A stretch of DNA of 64,000 nt from Azorinus chamasolen (taxonomy: Eukaryota > Mollusca > Bivalvia > Cardiida > Solecurtidae), in the NCBI GenBank assembly GCA_963576725.1, contig OY755240.1:13694378-13758377 (forward strand), read 5' to 3'. The notes beneath the pieces were generated by a model, which saw only the letters and a program-made list of their open reading frames with translations, had not been told where the DNA came from and searched no databases. The stretch's first letter is position 1, and each line of letters begins with the position of its first letter. Below, in pieces: positions 1 through 10,979 of this stretch. The translations under genes and the position numbers were made by a program.

Positions 1-299
1 GTATACATGTATATCAGATAAGGTTTACAACCCAATTGTGCATAAACGCAAACAAATACATAATTGTCATATTCTCCATTAAACAATAACACCAATGACA
101 AATTATTGCATAACATGATGATCAAAAAGACATGATTTATTAGCCCATGTTTGCCTACAGTCATAATATATGGCAATGAAAAACAACATAGCATAACACT
201 ATTGATTAATTTACATTATAGGAACAAACATGCCTATGACAAATGCCGAGAAGCAATAAAGTTCCTTGCAAAACTAGAAATGTGTGCTTAGGACACTGA
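1..299. other. no recognisable feature
   Basis: AT-rich sequence with no open frame that looks like a protein and no repeat that I recognise from elsewhere in the window. Confidence 0.5.
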
Positions 300-770
300 T
301 GCCCCTACTTCAGATTTTTTGTCACAAAAAGTAAGGGCCATAATCATGTATGCAACAACTGAAACAATTTATATGGCTATCAAACATGACCAAGATATAA
401 TGGCCAAACACATGCGCGTACTGTTTTATGAGGATTGGACAAATACTTTCCAAGAAAAAGGCTGGAAAGATATTTTTACAGTCATTTTTGCAAATAAAGG
501 GTCGCAAATCCTAAATGACTGAAGCAATTTACATGGGTATCGATCTTGACCAAGATATAATAGCAACAAACATGTGTGTAAAGTGTGGTGAAGATTGAAC
601 AAATTCTTTCCAAGAAAGAGTCTGGACAAGATAGTTTTTTGCAAATGAAGGGCCATAACTCCTAAACAACTAAAGCAATTTACAATACTTTCCAAGAAAT
701 AGCCCGGACAAATCCTAGATGTGCGTACGGACAAGGGCAACGCTATATGCCACCACTATTCGGGGGCATA
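300..770 (-). mobile_element. tandem-repeat element of the TATGCCCCC type, fragment
   Basis: Two to three imperfect copies of a unit of about 175 bp share 'gaccaagatataat', 'tttccaagaaa' and 'gggccataa'. On the minus strand the 5' end near 770 reads TATGCCCCCG followed by GGCATATAGCG, the same terminal hairpin found at 32302 and 38191. Small open frames at 319-522 and 426-740 only follow the repeat and are not taken as genes. Confidence 0.55.
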
Positions 771-1132
771 AAAACTGCAAATGACATCAACCAGCACAAA
801 GCCTTATGTTCCAAGGACATAACCCCACATAATCTAGTTGAACAGTATGTGCTGGTACAGTATGACAAACAACCATATCCAGGAATATTGACTGTCTTTT
901 CTTCTTTCTTTTATTGACTGTGATGATTTTGAGATTTAAGTTGTATGCACAAAGTTGACTGGAACTTGGAAACATGTTCGTTTTATTGGCCAAAAGCTAT
1001 GCGAAATCAATGCTGGTATAGCATGAATGACATACTGAGATCTATACCTGATCTTATACGACAGGGTAGACATTTTCGTGTAGATACAGTAGTAAATAAA
1101 ATTAAAGACAGTCTCATTTAAGTGTGATTTAA

Positions 1133-1633
1133 CCCTTTACTCCATAAATATGCCTTTTTAAACAGTGTTGACCCTGATCCGGACGACTCCTTTAGGAACC
1201 GTCTGATCAGTCTTTTCTGATTGCTGAATGCTGACGGAATAATATAGATATGTTTCTAAATATAAATTATAATAAATTATTTACACTGTCTTTTAGGGCG
1301 GGGATGGAATAAGTGCGAGGTTGGGCGTCCAAAAACCGGTTAAATCCCCAGTGACTTTTGTCACTGACCGTTCCAAAACGGTACTTCCATCTTCCCCCTA
1401 TTGTATGATTGTTTTGTCTTTGTGCATCTCTTGATGTTTTTATAGTTATGTACATATGATGTTTCCTTGTGTTGCTGTTCGGGCGGCTGTTTGTTCTGTA
1501 TGTGGTGTTTCCTGCAGGACTCATTTTTGTACTTTGGCAAAAATGCCATGTGCTGATATGCCATTTAAAAATTTAACCTGATTAATATTCATGATGTCAT
1601 AATTTCTTACATATATATTCATGGAGTAAAGGT
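1133..1633. mobile_element. piggyBac-like MITE (P2 family) carrying a nested R2b insertion
   Basis: Ends read TTAA-CCCTTTACTCCAT on the left and ATGGAGTAAAGG-TTTAA on the right, so there are inverted termini beside TTAA. The interior has a degenerate P2 core ('gaccctgatccggacgactcc'). An R2b element splits it. Confidence 0.6.
1255..1555 (+). mobile_element. R2b short interspersed element
   Basis: Begins near 'tttacactgtctttt', holds AACCGGTTAAA-like sequence, a perfect CAGTGAC-TTTT-GTCACTG hairpin and 'gaccgttccaaaacggtac', and ends near 'gactcatttttgtacttt'. The same order recurs in at least eight other copies in the window. Antisense frames through it (1267-1524) are repeat shadows. Confidence 0.7.
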
Positions 1634-1636
1634 TTA

Positions 1637-3230
1637 ATGTGAAAATGTGAGAACAGTTAGAAGATGTGAAAGGGTTAAATATAATTGTGTGATCATGTTT
1701 GCATGATGCATAATGTCCTTGTAGTTACAACTTTGGTCATTCATGTTACTTCCTAATTTACAAACTCATTCTGCTAGAGGGGCCTTTCATGATAAATTTT
1801 ATTCTTTACATTGAAGTTGGTAAGTCTATTAATTGAGCCTCCATTGAAGAAAAGTGTATAATAGTAGTAACACCGCTATTACATAAATAACTTTTGTGCT
1901 ATGTCCATTCTGTTACCTTTGCTTACATGGTGTTACCATGATTTCCTTGGCGTTACCAAAGCTTTTTTGAGTTGTATATTTTTTCTCCTGTACACTATAT
2001 ATGACAGAAACTAATTGCATTTGTCCTTTCTATATTTTGTAACCGAAAAGTGAAAAACCTTTTGTATTATTTAATTCTGGAGATAATGCTTGAAATAGAA
2101 AATAAGGGTTTTATTTGCATTGTAGTAGCTATATCTAAAAAGTGCACATGCTTAAGATGATTATATGCATTCAACATTTATGATTTCACAGATGATGTGG
2201 ATTTTGTAAATATATGTTAGATATCAAGTTACAGATGTAATAATATTTTTATTTCAATAAAAAAATGTTATTTTTCACATGTAACACCATGGACAATGAT
2301 AAGCATCATAGCAGTATTAAAGACCCCAGAAAGATTTTTTCCATGTTAAAATTGTTTTGTTCTGTAGTTAATTATGTTAATAAAGAGTTTAAAGAAGTTA
2401 ATAAAACACAAAAAACGTACACATTTTGATTTTTATGTTTTGGAAATTCCATAGACGAAAAATGTACATTTTTTGAAATTGACCCATATAGTTTATTATA
2501 TATGAATATTCATGGTGCAGTTACAATGACTATTCATGGTGCAGTTGCATGACATGACCCATAATTATAGTTACAGATCCTTCAATAAAATTCATGCAGA
2601 TTATATGACTGTAGGCGTGTATTAACTAAAATTGTACTGTTGCAGACAGGTAAGTATGAACTATTAAGTTCTACAATAATGAACCATTAGTCAACTGGGC
2701 CCTGGTTCTCTATCTGTACTGTAAAAACAAATACCCATAGCCCGGTGCAGTAGAGCCAGCGTTTAATTCAGTACGAATGATTGAATGGCTTGCTATAATT
2801 TAAATGACGACAAAAATTATCCAAGAACGATTGCTCGCTGAGGATCCCAAAATGAAATGACGCTGAAAGACCTACTATGATATTTACAAACATAGCAATA
2901 AAATTATGCAAACCTGTTTCGTACATACCTAATCGTAGTAAACACTTCTGTAATGAGGAATACTCAGGAAGCCTATAGGTTTTATTTCAATATCCGATCA
3001 ATAATCCTGTAAACAAACAAAGCCTAAATATTCAGGTAATTTCATGTATCACTGTAAAATGGACCAAAGACATGGACCAAAAATATAACGCCAATATGAA
3101 GTTGTTGTAAATGAACGAGATCTAAGAAAGTCTACTGCAAAACAACTCCGTAATCACCAAGTCCAAGAGCGTGTATGCCGCCATAGCAAGTCAGTACTCT
3201 AAATACACGCGCACAGCTCGTGAAGGAGGT
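1637..3230. other. AT-rich intergenic stretch, nothing recognised
   Basis: No long open frame and no repeat that I could match elsewhere. A short duplication of 'tattcatggtgcagtt' sits near 2510-2545. Confidence 0.4.
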
Positions 3231-3233
3231 TTA

Positions 3234-3328
3234 TGACGTCATATAGGATGACGCTGCCGCGGTCATGTGACCAGGCAAGGAACAATGGTCCCACGTGACT
3301 TCATGACCTTGATGCACTTATAAAAAAA
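3234..3328 (+). promoter_or_regulatory. promoter-like cluster: CRE, E-box, TATA
   Basis: A full palindromic cAMP-response motif TGACGTCA lies at 3234-3241, a GTCATGTGAC motif near 3262, an E-box CACGTG at 3292-3297, and a TATA-like TTATAAAAAAA at 3318-3328. The local sequence is less AT-rich than its surroundings. No exon was identified just downstream, so the gene it might serve is unknown. The upstream start of the HSPA12-like gene is one possibility. Confidence 0.3.
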
Positions 3329-3729
3329 ACTAGAAAACAGCATCTGAACAGAATGATTATCGCCCTGACTTGCTGGTCACACAACGATATAGATTTACAA
3401 ACTTGCAAATACCGGACGCATCCAACTTAAAAGAAAAGCAACAATCGCTGTGAAGATGCATTGCAAAACGCGCGGTTAGATCTAGCTCTAAGCGGCATCG
3501 TCTAACAAACTCGATGTAAATCCAGATTTAAAACCGCACATCGACGGGTAAACAGTATTCAATATAAAAACAAAAGCACAACTACTCTTCTGAACACATA
3601 TAGCGATTTTTTTGTTTGCAAGGAATAGTAATTTTTAAGTTTTTTCAACACTGAGCAAACCCTTTCTGCCAGCTGATGGAATATTCCTGGAAAAGGAAGT
3701 TCTAAGTCGGTGCCTCGTAATAATAGCCT
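3329..3729. other. no gene recognised downstream of promoter-like cluster
   Basis: Unique-looking sequence with no long open frame. It could contain a non-coding first exon, but nothing in it decides this. Confidence 0.3.
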
Positions 3730-3927
3730 TTACAGTCGGTCGCTACGCTTCACTCTTTGCTTGCACGATGACAGGCCGAAGGTAGTACTCTAAAACCAAG
3801 AAATGGGATGAGCTTACCAGACTCATCTATTGCATTTTCTCTGTCATGCCCTTAACGGCTTCCCTGCAGTTTCTCATCTACAGCAAAGTCACTGAGTACA
3901 TATTTGATAGACTTTCACAGTTGTTAT
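3730..3927 (+). mobile_element. older Naiad-like element, 3' part, left piece
   Basis: Plus-strand copy of the sequence encoding the RT C-terminus ('FTVGRYASLFACTMTGR'-like) and the following 3' region. It stops at 'cacagttgttat', where a minus-strand copy has inserted. The same element resumes at 5299. Confidence 0.7.
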
Positions 3928-4001
3928 TGGAAAAGTAGTAAAGTCAAGCAGGCAAAGCCACATGCAAGACGCAACCACCACCAAAACACCGATAGACAGC
4001 A

Positions 4002-4037
4002 TGACACACACACACACACACACAGCCACACACCCAA

Positions 4038-4070
<33 letters not shown>
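4002..4070. repeat. (CA)n microsatellite
   Basis: Two runs of CA dinucleotides separated by 'gccacacacccaaacg', inside the nested element's 3' tail. Open frames of His-Thr or Val-Cys repeats here are artefacts. Confidence 0.9.
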
Positions 4071-4072
<2 letters not shown>

Positions 4073-4529
4073 ATGAACACAGAAAACACCAAAAGACACA
4101 CAAGAACCAGGGACAAACGTTCCACAACATGAACAAACCACAAGCACAAAGACGCAAGGCAAACAAAAGGAAGGGTGACAAAGAGAGTACCGCCTTGGCA
4201 CGGTCAGCAGCAAAAACACCACTGGGGGTTTAAACCGGTTTACGGACGTCCTAACCTCACACTTCTCTCTAAGTCACCCTAGCTTTACAAATATTGTAAA
4301 TAAAGGTATCCCCGCTGGACTTACCCACAACATAGACGACGGTGAACACAGGACAACATGTAAAACATAGCATAATAACTGTGACAATCCGTCAAATATG
4401 TACTCAATGACTTTGCTGAAGTCAGAGCACCTGCAGGTAAGCCGTTAAGGGCACGACAGGGAAAAAATAATACATGAGTCTGGTAAGCTCCTCCTGTATC
4501 CAAGTTTAAGAGTACACCATCATAGAGTA

Positions 4530-5291
4530 CTACCCTCGGCCTGTCATCGCGCAAGCAAAGAGGGAAGCGTAGCTACCGACTGTAAAAGGGTCGATAACCA
4601 AACATGCAGTGTGTTGCAATATAATAGGATCATAACCTTTCTTTTTAAATGTTTTAATGCGTTTTATAAACAAATCATGAAAATGGATATGACCCCGAAT
4701 TTTCCTAAGTTTGTAGATAACATCCCCATAAAATTCTGGTTGAGAAATGCCTTGTCGCAGTAACGTCCGTAGATTGCAATTATATTTACTAATGAGAGGT
4801 AAATTTCGATAATAAAATTTAGAAAAGGTTTTCCGAAGTTTGTGATATCTGTAACCTTGCTTAAGAAGTTTATCCGTTATAACTAAATTACGTCTGTTAA
4901 AATCTTCAAGCAAAGAACAGGCTCGGGCAAACCTAATAAGTTGAGAAATATAAACCCCATAAGATGTAGAACGTGGCACATCCCCATCTAGAAAAGGATA
5001 ATTAACAATTTTAAAATTAAAATCTTCTCTTTTATCGTATACTTTGGACGAAACTTTATCATTTGTAATTGAAAGATTCAAATCTAAAAATGAAGCATTA
5101 ATGTCAGATTGATTAGCTTTGTTTAAAGACAGTTCTTTTGGGTAGATTGAAGAAACCATAGTATCAAAATAAGGATTATCTAAATTCAAAATATCGTCTA
5201 AATACCTTGAAGTTTTATTAAAAGCATTAACAATATCAGTCTGTGTATCAGGTTTTAGGCTAAGCATAAAATCCCTCTCGTAGCAATACAA
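4530..5291 (-). pseudogene. Naiad-like PLE reverse transcriptase, C-terminal fragment
   Basis: An open frame of 253 codons starts in the RT palm and runs to the end of the RT ORF. Residues about 31-35 hold YLDD in 'TSRYLDDILNL', the catalytic motif C of reverse transcriptases. It is followed by 'FLDLNLSITNDK', 'YDKREDFNFKIVNYPFLDGD' and 'STSYGVYISQLIRFARACS', a block I recognise from a widespread RT family of corals, molluscs and fish that I associate with permuted Penelope-like elements. The fingers domain and everything upstream are absent, so this is a 5'-truncated copy. Six other copies in the window share the same residues. Its frame is intact and its YLDD is unmutated, so it is among the younger copies. 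Confidence 0.75.
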
Positions 5292-5298
5292 AAATACA

Positions 5299-5790
5299 TG
5301 TTATGCCATGTTTTACATATTGTACTGTGATTACTGTCTCCTATGTTGTGGGAAAGTCCAGCGGGGATACCTTTATTTACACTGTTTAGCCAGGGTGGCT
5401 TTGAGATAAATGTGAGGTTAGGACATCCGTAAACTTATTTAAAGCCCCAGTGGTTGTTTTGCCACTGACCGTTCCAAGGCGGCAACTCTCTTTGTCACCC
5501 TTGCTTTTGTTTGTTTGGTGTCTTTGTGTCTTTGTACTTATGTGTTCGGGTTCGGGTTTGTGGTTTTCGTCTCATGCGTGTGTGTGTTTGTTTTTGCCCT
5601 TGCATTTGTGTTGGTCTGGTGTCTGTGTACTTGAGCGTTTGTTCGTGTTTAAAATTTCCATCTCCTCTGTGTGTGTATGTGTGTGCGTGCGTGTGCGTGT
5701 TTAAATTGCTTTCTATCGATGTTTTGGTGATTGTGGCGTTTCGTGTTTAGCCTTTCCTGCTTGACTGTACTACTTTTTCATTTAGAATGG
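5299..5790 (+). mobile_element. older Naiad-like element, 3' region and R2 tail, right piece
   Basis: Continues from 3927 after the nested insertion. It carries 'cggggatacctttatttaca', the R2 hairpin in the form CAGTGG...CCACTG near 5452-5470, and a TG-rich tail ending near 'cctgcttgactgtactacttttt'. Confidence 0.7.
5640..5705. repeat. TG-rich low-complexity tract
   Basis: Runs of TG/CG dinucleotides near the 3' end of the R2 tail. Cys/Val-rich open frames here are spurious. Confidence 0.8.
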
Positions 5791-5984
5791 TTTAGAATAT
5801 GTTAACTTATTTAATGTTCGATTTAAAGACGTCCAGTCGTAGGCTTCTGATTAAAAAACTCAACATCCGACTGATCAAATACTTTAAAATAAACTCATGA
5901 CAAATGTGACCTCTGTAGATAGAGACGAGTACTCTTTAATCGGGTTATGCGTTAAATGTGGTTATCCGAAATCATTATTAACAC

Positions 5985-6245
5985 TGTTCGTCTTTTAGGG
6001 TGGAGATATAATAAGGGTGGGGTTGTGCACTACCAAACCGGTTTAGACCCCCAGTGAGTATTGTCACTGACCGTTCCAAGGCGGTACTTTCGTCTTTCGT
6101 TTTGTCTTTGTATGTCTCTGTGTTTTGATAGATATATACATTTGCTGTATTTTCTTATTGCGTTGCTGTTCGGGCGACTGTGTGTTTTGTATATGGTGTT
6201 TCCTGCATTACTCATACTTGTACTTTTCACATTGTCGGTGTTGTT
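5985..6245 (+). mobile_element. R2b short interspersed element
   Basis: Starts at 'aacactgttcgtcttttagggtgg', carries AACCGGTTTA and a hairpin of the form CAGTGA...TCACTG, and ends near 'tactcatacttgtacttttcac'. An R1 repeat follows directly. Confidence 0.7.
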
Positions 6246-6450
6246 ATATTTTCTTGTCCTTCGGGATCAGTAGTTTGATGTTATTTAACGTGAAAAATGA
6301 ATACTGCTTAAACCGGTGCATGGGGCGTGAGTAGTGTTGCACTTTTAATTACTACTAATGAACAGGCTCAATAAAACCGAATCTGCATATATCTCGTTTC
6401 GCATTGCTACCTTTTCGTTCCAAGGATCTCCTTCTTTCAGAATAAGAATA
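6246..6450 (-). mobile_element. R1 interspersed repeat
   Basis: Minus-strand copy of a repeat of about 290 bp marked by 'gatccttcgaaagcaaaa', 'gagtctgttcatgagtag', 'gtgcaacactactcac' and 'gatcccgaaggaccag'. The family is unidentified and I see no coding sequence. It also occurs at 18266, 21905, 25448, 33955, 34470, 37501 and 52815. Confidence 0.65.
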
Positions 6451-6469
6451 ATCGGAATGAAATAATCCC

Positions 6470-6690
6470 CTAAGTCAGTTTAAATCACCATTGACAATTG
6501 TCACTGTCTTTTTCATGGCGGTACTTTCATATTCCCCCTACTGTTTGTTTATTATATCTTTATGAGTTTCTTTGTATCTTTTTATATGTGTGTGCATTTA
6601 CTGTTTTTGTTCTGGTGCTGTTCGGGCGATTGGGTGTTTTGTATGTGGTGTTTGCTGCATGACTCATACAGGTAAACCAAGCTATACATG
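6470..6690 (+). mobile_element. R2b element, degenerate
   Basis: Retains TTGACAATTGTCA at the hairpin position, 'ggcggtactttcatattccc' and 'ctgttcgggcgattgggtgttttgt'. Other landmarks are eroded. Confidence 0.55.
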
Positions 6691-6844
6691 TACTGTCCCC
6701 ATTGGTATCATAATATCCAATCAATGTACTCAATCGATATTAAATCGTGTTAGATTTGTAAAGTGTCACCTGTTTTACAAATGTGTACACCTACTACATT
6801 TTCAAATTTAAAGCTATGATCAATTTGTCTACCAAAATGCAATC

Positions 6845-6912
6845 AAGGTGACAAACAGTTTGGGTCCTGATGAGACGCCGACTTACTCGGCGTCTCATTT
6901 GGATCCAAACTG
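6845..6912. repeat. P3 palindrome
   Basis: Inverted repeat with arms 'CAGTTTGGGTCCTGATGAGA' and 'TCTCATTTGGATCCAAACTG' around CGCCGACTTACTCGGCG. Further copies are at 7572, 36872 and 57890, and a half copy is at 61363. Confidence 0.8.
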
Positions 6913-7164
6913 CTTACAAAGGTATACACCCATCAGCCCATAACAGGCTAAAGGTTAAATTTCGTTTAATCGCAATAATTTTAAGAAATGTCAATTAGGA
7001 TAAGGAATAATTTGAAATCTAACCAGTCGTCGTGTATTTCAACATGCAACCTGATTCAAACCACTCAATTTGGACTAAATAGTTTAGCTCAATTATGGAG
7101 ATCACATGACCATTGTACAAAGTGTTATCAGAGAAGCCGGTTGTCTGTAATGTTCAGTTGAGAC

Positions 7165-7173
7165 ATGGAACTG
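7165..7173 (+). CDS. candidate first coding exon of the HSPA12-like gene (very tentative)
   Basis: ATG GAA CTG is followed at once by the donor-like GTGAGA. Joined to the acceptor at 14252/14253 it would keep phase 0 and give a start residue for the gene. This is the only evidence, and a nine-base match of this sort is easily found by chance. It is listed because no better start was found. Confidence 0.12.
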
Positions 7174-7571
7174 GTGAGAATTAAATTTCTTTCTCTTTTA
7201 GTAATATATTTGTGTATTTAAAAATAATATTTCTCTATATCTGTATGTATTAATCTTTCATATAATGTATTTAAACAAGTTTGATTAATCAAGAAAAGCG
7301 AGTATAATGAAGAAATAGTTTTATTTAATAACAGCTGAATTTTGTTTTTATATCTTTTATTTCAGTTGATTTCAATCATAGAAATAATGACTACAATTCA
7401 TTGAAATGGTTGTGCAAAACGTTCTTCTACGTGTAATTTTATTCACAGATGTCAAAATAGAAATTAGAATTGCTGGGACATGTCTAGACATTTTAATAAT
7501 CTTACATTTTACCCACAACACAACCTTTAGCATGTTTTAGTAAAGTTAAACATATAGCATGTTCCCTGTAC

Positions 7572-7625
7572 AAACACTTTGGGTCCAGATGAGATTAGCA
7601 AATACTCATCAGGATCCACACTGTT
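7572..7625. repeat. P3 palindrome, degenerate
   Basis: 'aacactttgggtccagatgaga' opposite 'catcaggatccacactgtttgg', with an eroded centre. Confidence 0.55.
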
Positions 7626-7710
7626 TGGCACATACAACGAGTTTGATGGAGAATAGGGTGTAATGTCTATTTTGACACGGATGGCAAAATGCTCAATATC
7701 CTAAAATGTT

Positions 7711-7935
7711 AAACCTTTACTCCGTATACACGCCATAGATTACGACATACTTCTTAAACTTCTTTATTAAATTTCTAGACCTAGATCAGACGCCTCCTAC
7801 TAGCTGTCTGACAGGACCCACTCTGTTTGTTTATGGAATCATATATACTTATTAACAAGGGCGGAAACATGTTTGTTTATATACCATCATAAATATTAAT
7901 CTAATAGGTATTCATAGGCAGTAAACTCTCAAACA
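7711..7935. mobile_element. P2-type MITE, degenerate
   Basis: Opens with 'taaacctttactccgtat' and holds 'ctagatcagacgcctcctac' opposite 'agctgtctgacaggaccc'. Termini are weak. Confidence 0.45.
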
Positions 7936-8162
7936 AGTGTTTCACTGGTCTTTAAGACATGTGGCAGCTCAATCCTAGAGCAGCTTTCTGCATGACTTTT
8001 TGTGTTTTACCCTGCATTAAATAGGCTGCATTAAGTAACCACCTGCCTAAAAGTATCTAAATACTTCTCTACTAGAAACTAGTTCATATAAGATTTAACC
8101 GGGTTAATCATTAATAATTTGTGAATCGTGTACTCCCAGCGCTTTACAAGCACTATAATGTA

Positions 8163-8352
8163 CAGTAATACCCCTCTGTAACGGCCACTAAATTGTGTTA
8201 ATTAGTTGGTATTTAGGACAGGTGGCTGCTTAAAACAAGGTGAAAGTAAAGAGGAGCGTTCTATTTTACTTTCACATTGCTTTAAGCTGCTACCTGCATT
8301 TAACACAAAATACTTGATGTAATTTAATAGCCGTTATAGAGAGGTTTAACTG
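8163..8352. mobile_element. P4 palindromic MITE (pogo/Tc1-like)
   Basis: Termini CAGTAATACCCCTCTGTAAC and GTTATAGAGAGGTTTAACTG lie between TA dinucleotides (8161-8162 and 8353-8354). Nearly the whole element is an inverted repeat around GGAGCG. TA duplication and CAGT...ACTG ends are typical of pogo/Tc1-like MITEs. A better copy is at 53625. Confidence 0.7.
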
Positions 8353-8739
8353 TATGTTTCATTTCGGACACTCGGCGCCGCGTTGTATTCAAATTTGTTT
8401 AATACTTTGTAATTATAGCATGTTAATAGATACAGATATGCTGCGATAATATAAGCGCATGTGAAAAGCTAAGCATGTGGAATGGTATAGAAGGAAGTAT
8501 AATTGTCGATGTGTCATTGACAATTAACTATTCAAACTCTATGTCACTGTCGTCTGCAAAAGTGTCACATGCTTCAATTATAGAATTTGATAAGGAAATT
8601 ATAGATTGTTGACCTTGATTATTGAATATGACGGTTTGGATCCCCACGACCCCCGCGGCTACATATCAATGTCAAAGCTAATAAAATGGCTGTGCTATGA
8701 ATGAACAAGCTGGTGTACTCATACCACATTTTACCTTAA

Positions 8740-8950
8740 CCCATTCCCTCATAGGCTATTTTCAGACCAACCTCTGTGAATAACCGAGCTTTAACTAGAG
8801 AAAAGGAACATTTTAGAATTGTGTAGTTTTGAAAATAATTGTGACAAATGGAGCATTTGCTCCTATGTAGCAAATGCTCTATTTATCACAATGGTTTCAA
8901 AAAGTGATTTTTAAAGAGTCGTCAAAAGTCGTCAATATGATGCAAATTGG
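8740..8950. mobile_element. P1 palindromic MITE (piggyBac-like)
   Basis: TTAA at 8736-8739 and 8951-8954. The left end is CCCATTCCCTCATAGG. The central palindrome 'GTGACAAATGGAGCATTTGC' pairs with 'GCAAATGCTCTATTTATCAC'. The right end is eroded. Confidence 0.65.
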
Positions 8951-9379
8951 TTAAAATCAAACAAGAAATCAAATTAACAAATAAGAGGACGTTGATGGTC
9001 CTACATCCGAGTAAATAGAATATATGCACTATAAATGAAGATTAAATGAAGATTACCTTAACTTAACCAATAACCAATGAAAGAAACAATGGCATTATCA
9101 ATATTAATTAGAATCATTCTCAAAAAGACATTTCAACACAGGAATTATTAACAACTATAAGTAAAGAAGTGAAATCTTGATCAGACGTCTCTTTAATCAG
9201 GTCTATGATATTTGCTTCCTAGGGCGTCCGTATCAGGCAAAGAGTAAATCAGTTTTAACAGACATTTATCATTATTAAATCTACATCATAAATGGAACAG
9301 ACGTCAGGCTGGGGATGTCATGCGAAAGTCCAAAGCAACCAGAGAAGCGCACATAACTGTCATTTGCCCCAATACTGTA

Positions 9380-10930
9380 TATCAGCCGGTCATTTTACTA
9401 TAAAGTATAGTAAATCCCTTGCCATAGTATAATGACCCCATTTATAGTATTGTGACCCACTCTTTTTATCGCAGTAGGTCGACCGAGAGGTCTATATATT
9501 TTATAGTACTCTGACCCCCGGTCATTTACTATAAAATATAGTGACTCCCTTGCCAAAATCCATCCATGATGGAGGGTCGATATATTATATAGTACTATGA
9601 CCCCATGCCATTTTCCTATAACATATAGTGACTGCCTTGCAAAAATAATCCACCACAGAGTCGATAAATCATATAGTTTTATGACCCCCATGGCCATTTT
9701 ACTATAAAGTATAGTGACTTCCTTGCTATAATATAATGACCCCTTATAATATTGTGACCAACTCTTTTTATCGTAGTAGGTCGATCTAGGGGTCTATATA
9801 GTACTATGACCCCGGTCAATTTACTATAAAATATAGTGACTCCTTTGCCAAAATACATCAACCAGGGGGGGAGGTTCGATATATTATATAGTACTATGAC
9901 CCCATGCTATTTTACTATTAAATATAGTGACTCCCTTGCCAAAATACATCCACGATGGGGTCGATATATCATATACAAATGTAGTACTATGACCCCCATG
10001 CCATTTTAATAGAAAATATACCGACTCCATTGCCAACATACATCTACGATTGGGGTTCGATACAGTACTATGACCCCATGTCATTTACTATAAAACATAG
10101 CCAATCCCTTGCCAAAATACATTCCCCTGGGGTGTCGATATATTATATAGTACTATGACCCCATGTAATTTTACTATCAAATATATAATGACTCCCTTAC
10201 GCCATATATCATACAGTACTATGACCCCTCGGTCATTTTACTATAAAATATACCGACTCCCTTGCCAAAATACATCCACGATGGGGAGGTCGATATACAT
10301 GGGGTCATAGTACTATTTAATATATCGACCCCCCTCGTGGATGTATTTTGGCAAGAGAGTCGCTACAATATATATTTTATAGTAAAATGGCCTGGGTCAT
10401 AGTACTATATTCTATATCGACCCCCTTCCTGATGGATGTATTTTGACAAGGGAGTCGGTATATTTTATAGTGAAATGACATGGGGGTCATGGTACTATAT
10501 GATATATCGACCCCGTAGTGGATGGATTCTTGCAAAGGAGTCACTATATTTTATAGTAAAATGGCATTGGGGTCATAGTACTATATAATATATTGACCTC
10601 CCATCGTGGATGTAGTTTAGCAAGGGAGTCACTATATTTTATAGTAAAAAGGCCTAGGGGTCAGAATATTATATGATTTATCGACCCCGTGGTGGATGTA
10701 TTTTTGCAAGGGAAAATACATTTTATAGTAAAATAGCATGTGGGTCATAATACTATATAAGGTCAGAATACTATGTGATTTATCGACCCCGAATTGGATG
10801 TAATTTTGCACGGGAGCCGCTATATTTTATAGTAAAATGGCAGAGGGGGGGGGGGGGGTCATAGTACTATATAATATATCGACCCCCTCATGATGGATGC
10901 ATTATGGCAAGGGGTCGGTATATTTTCACT
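9380..10930. repeat. mirror-image satellite array, about 90-120 bp units
   Basis: Units contain 'gtactatgacccc', 'ttttactataaaatatagtg', 'actcccttgccaaaatacat' and 'gtcgatatattatatagta'. From about 9380 to 10300 all units run in one orientation. From about 10300 to 10920 the same units run in reverse complement ('ggggtcatagtactat', 'gcaagggagtc', 'ttatagtaaaatgg'). Open frames in the first half are shadows. A run of 11 G lies near 10847. Confidence 0.85.
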
Positions 10931-10979
10931 TTAATGTATATAACACATTTTGAGCAAGTTAAACATACATATAACTTAT

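Larger units (their letters stand above)
3928..5298 (-). mobile_element. 5'-truncated Naiad-like retroelement nested in an older copy
   Basis: Minus-strand insertion. It contains the RT C-terminal half (4530-5291), the 3' region (4312-4500) and the R2-type 3' tail down to 'cttttccaaTAACA' near 3928. TGTTAT is present on both sides (3922-3927 and 5299-5304) and is a plausible target-site duplication. The host sequence on either side is one plus-strand copy of the same family. Confidence 0.75.

Noticed and set aside
3889..4233. Open frames rich in Cys/Val or His/Thr on both strands
   Set aside because: Direct consequence of the (CA)n/(TG)n tract in the R2 tail. They have no protein character.
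6845..6912. CTGATGAGA in P3 palindromes as a hammerhead ribozyme core
   Set aside because: The matching GAAA and cleavage-side bases are absent. The sequence is fully explained as a DNA palindrome.
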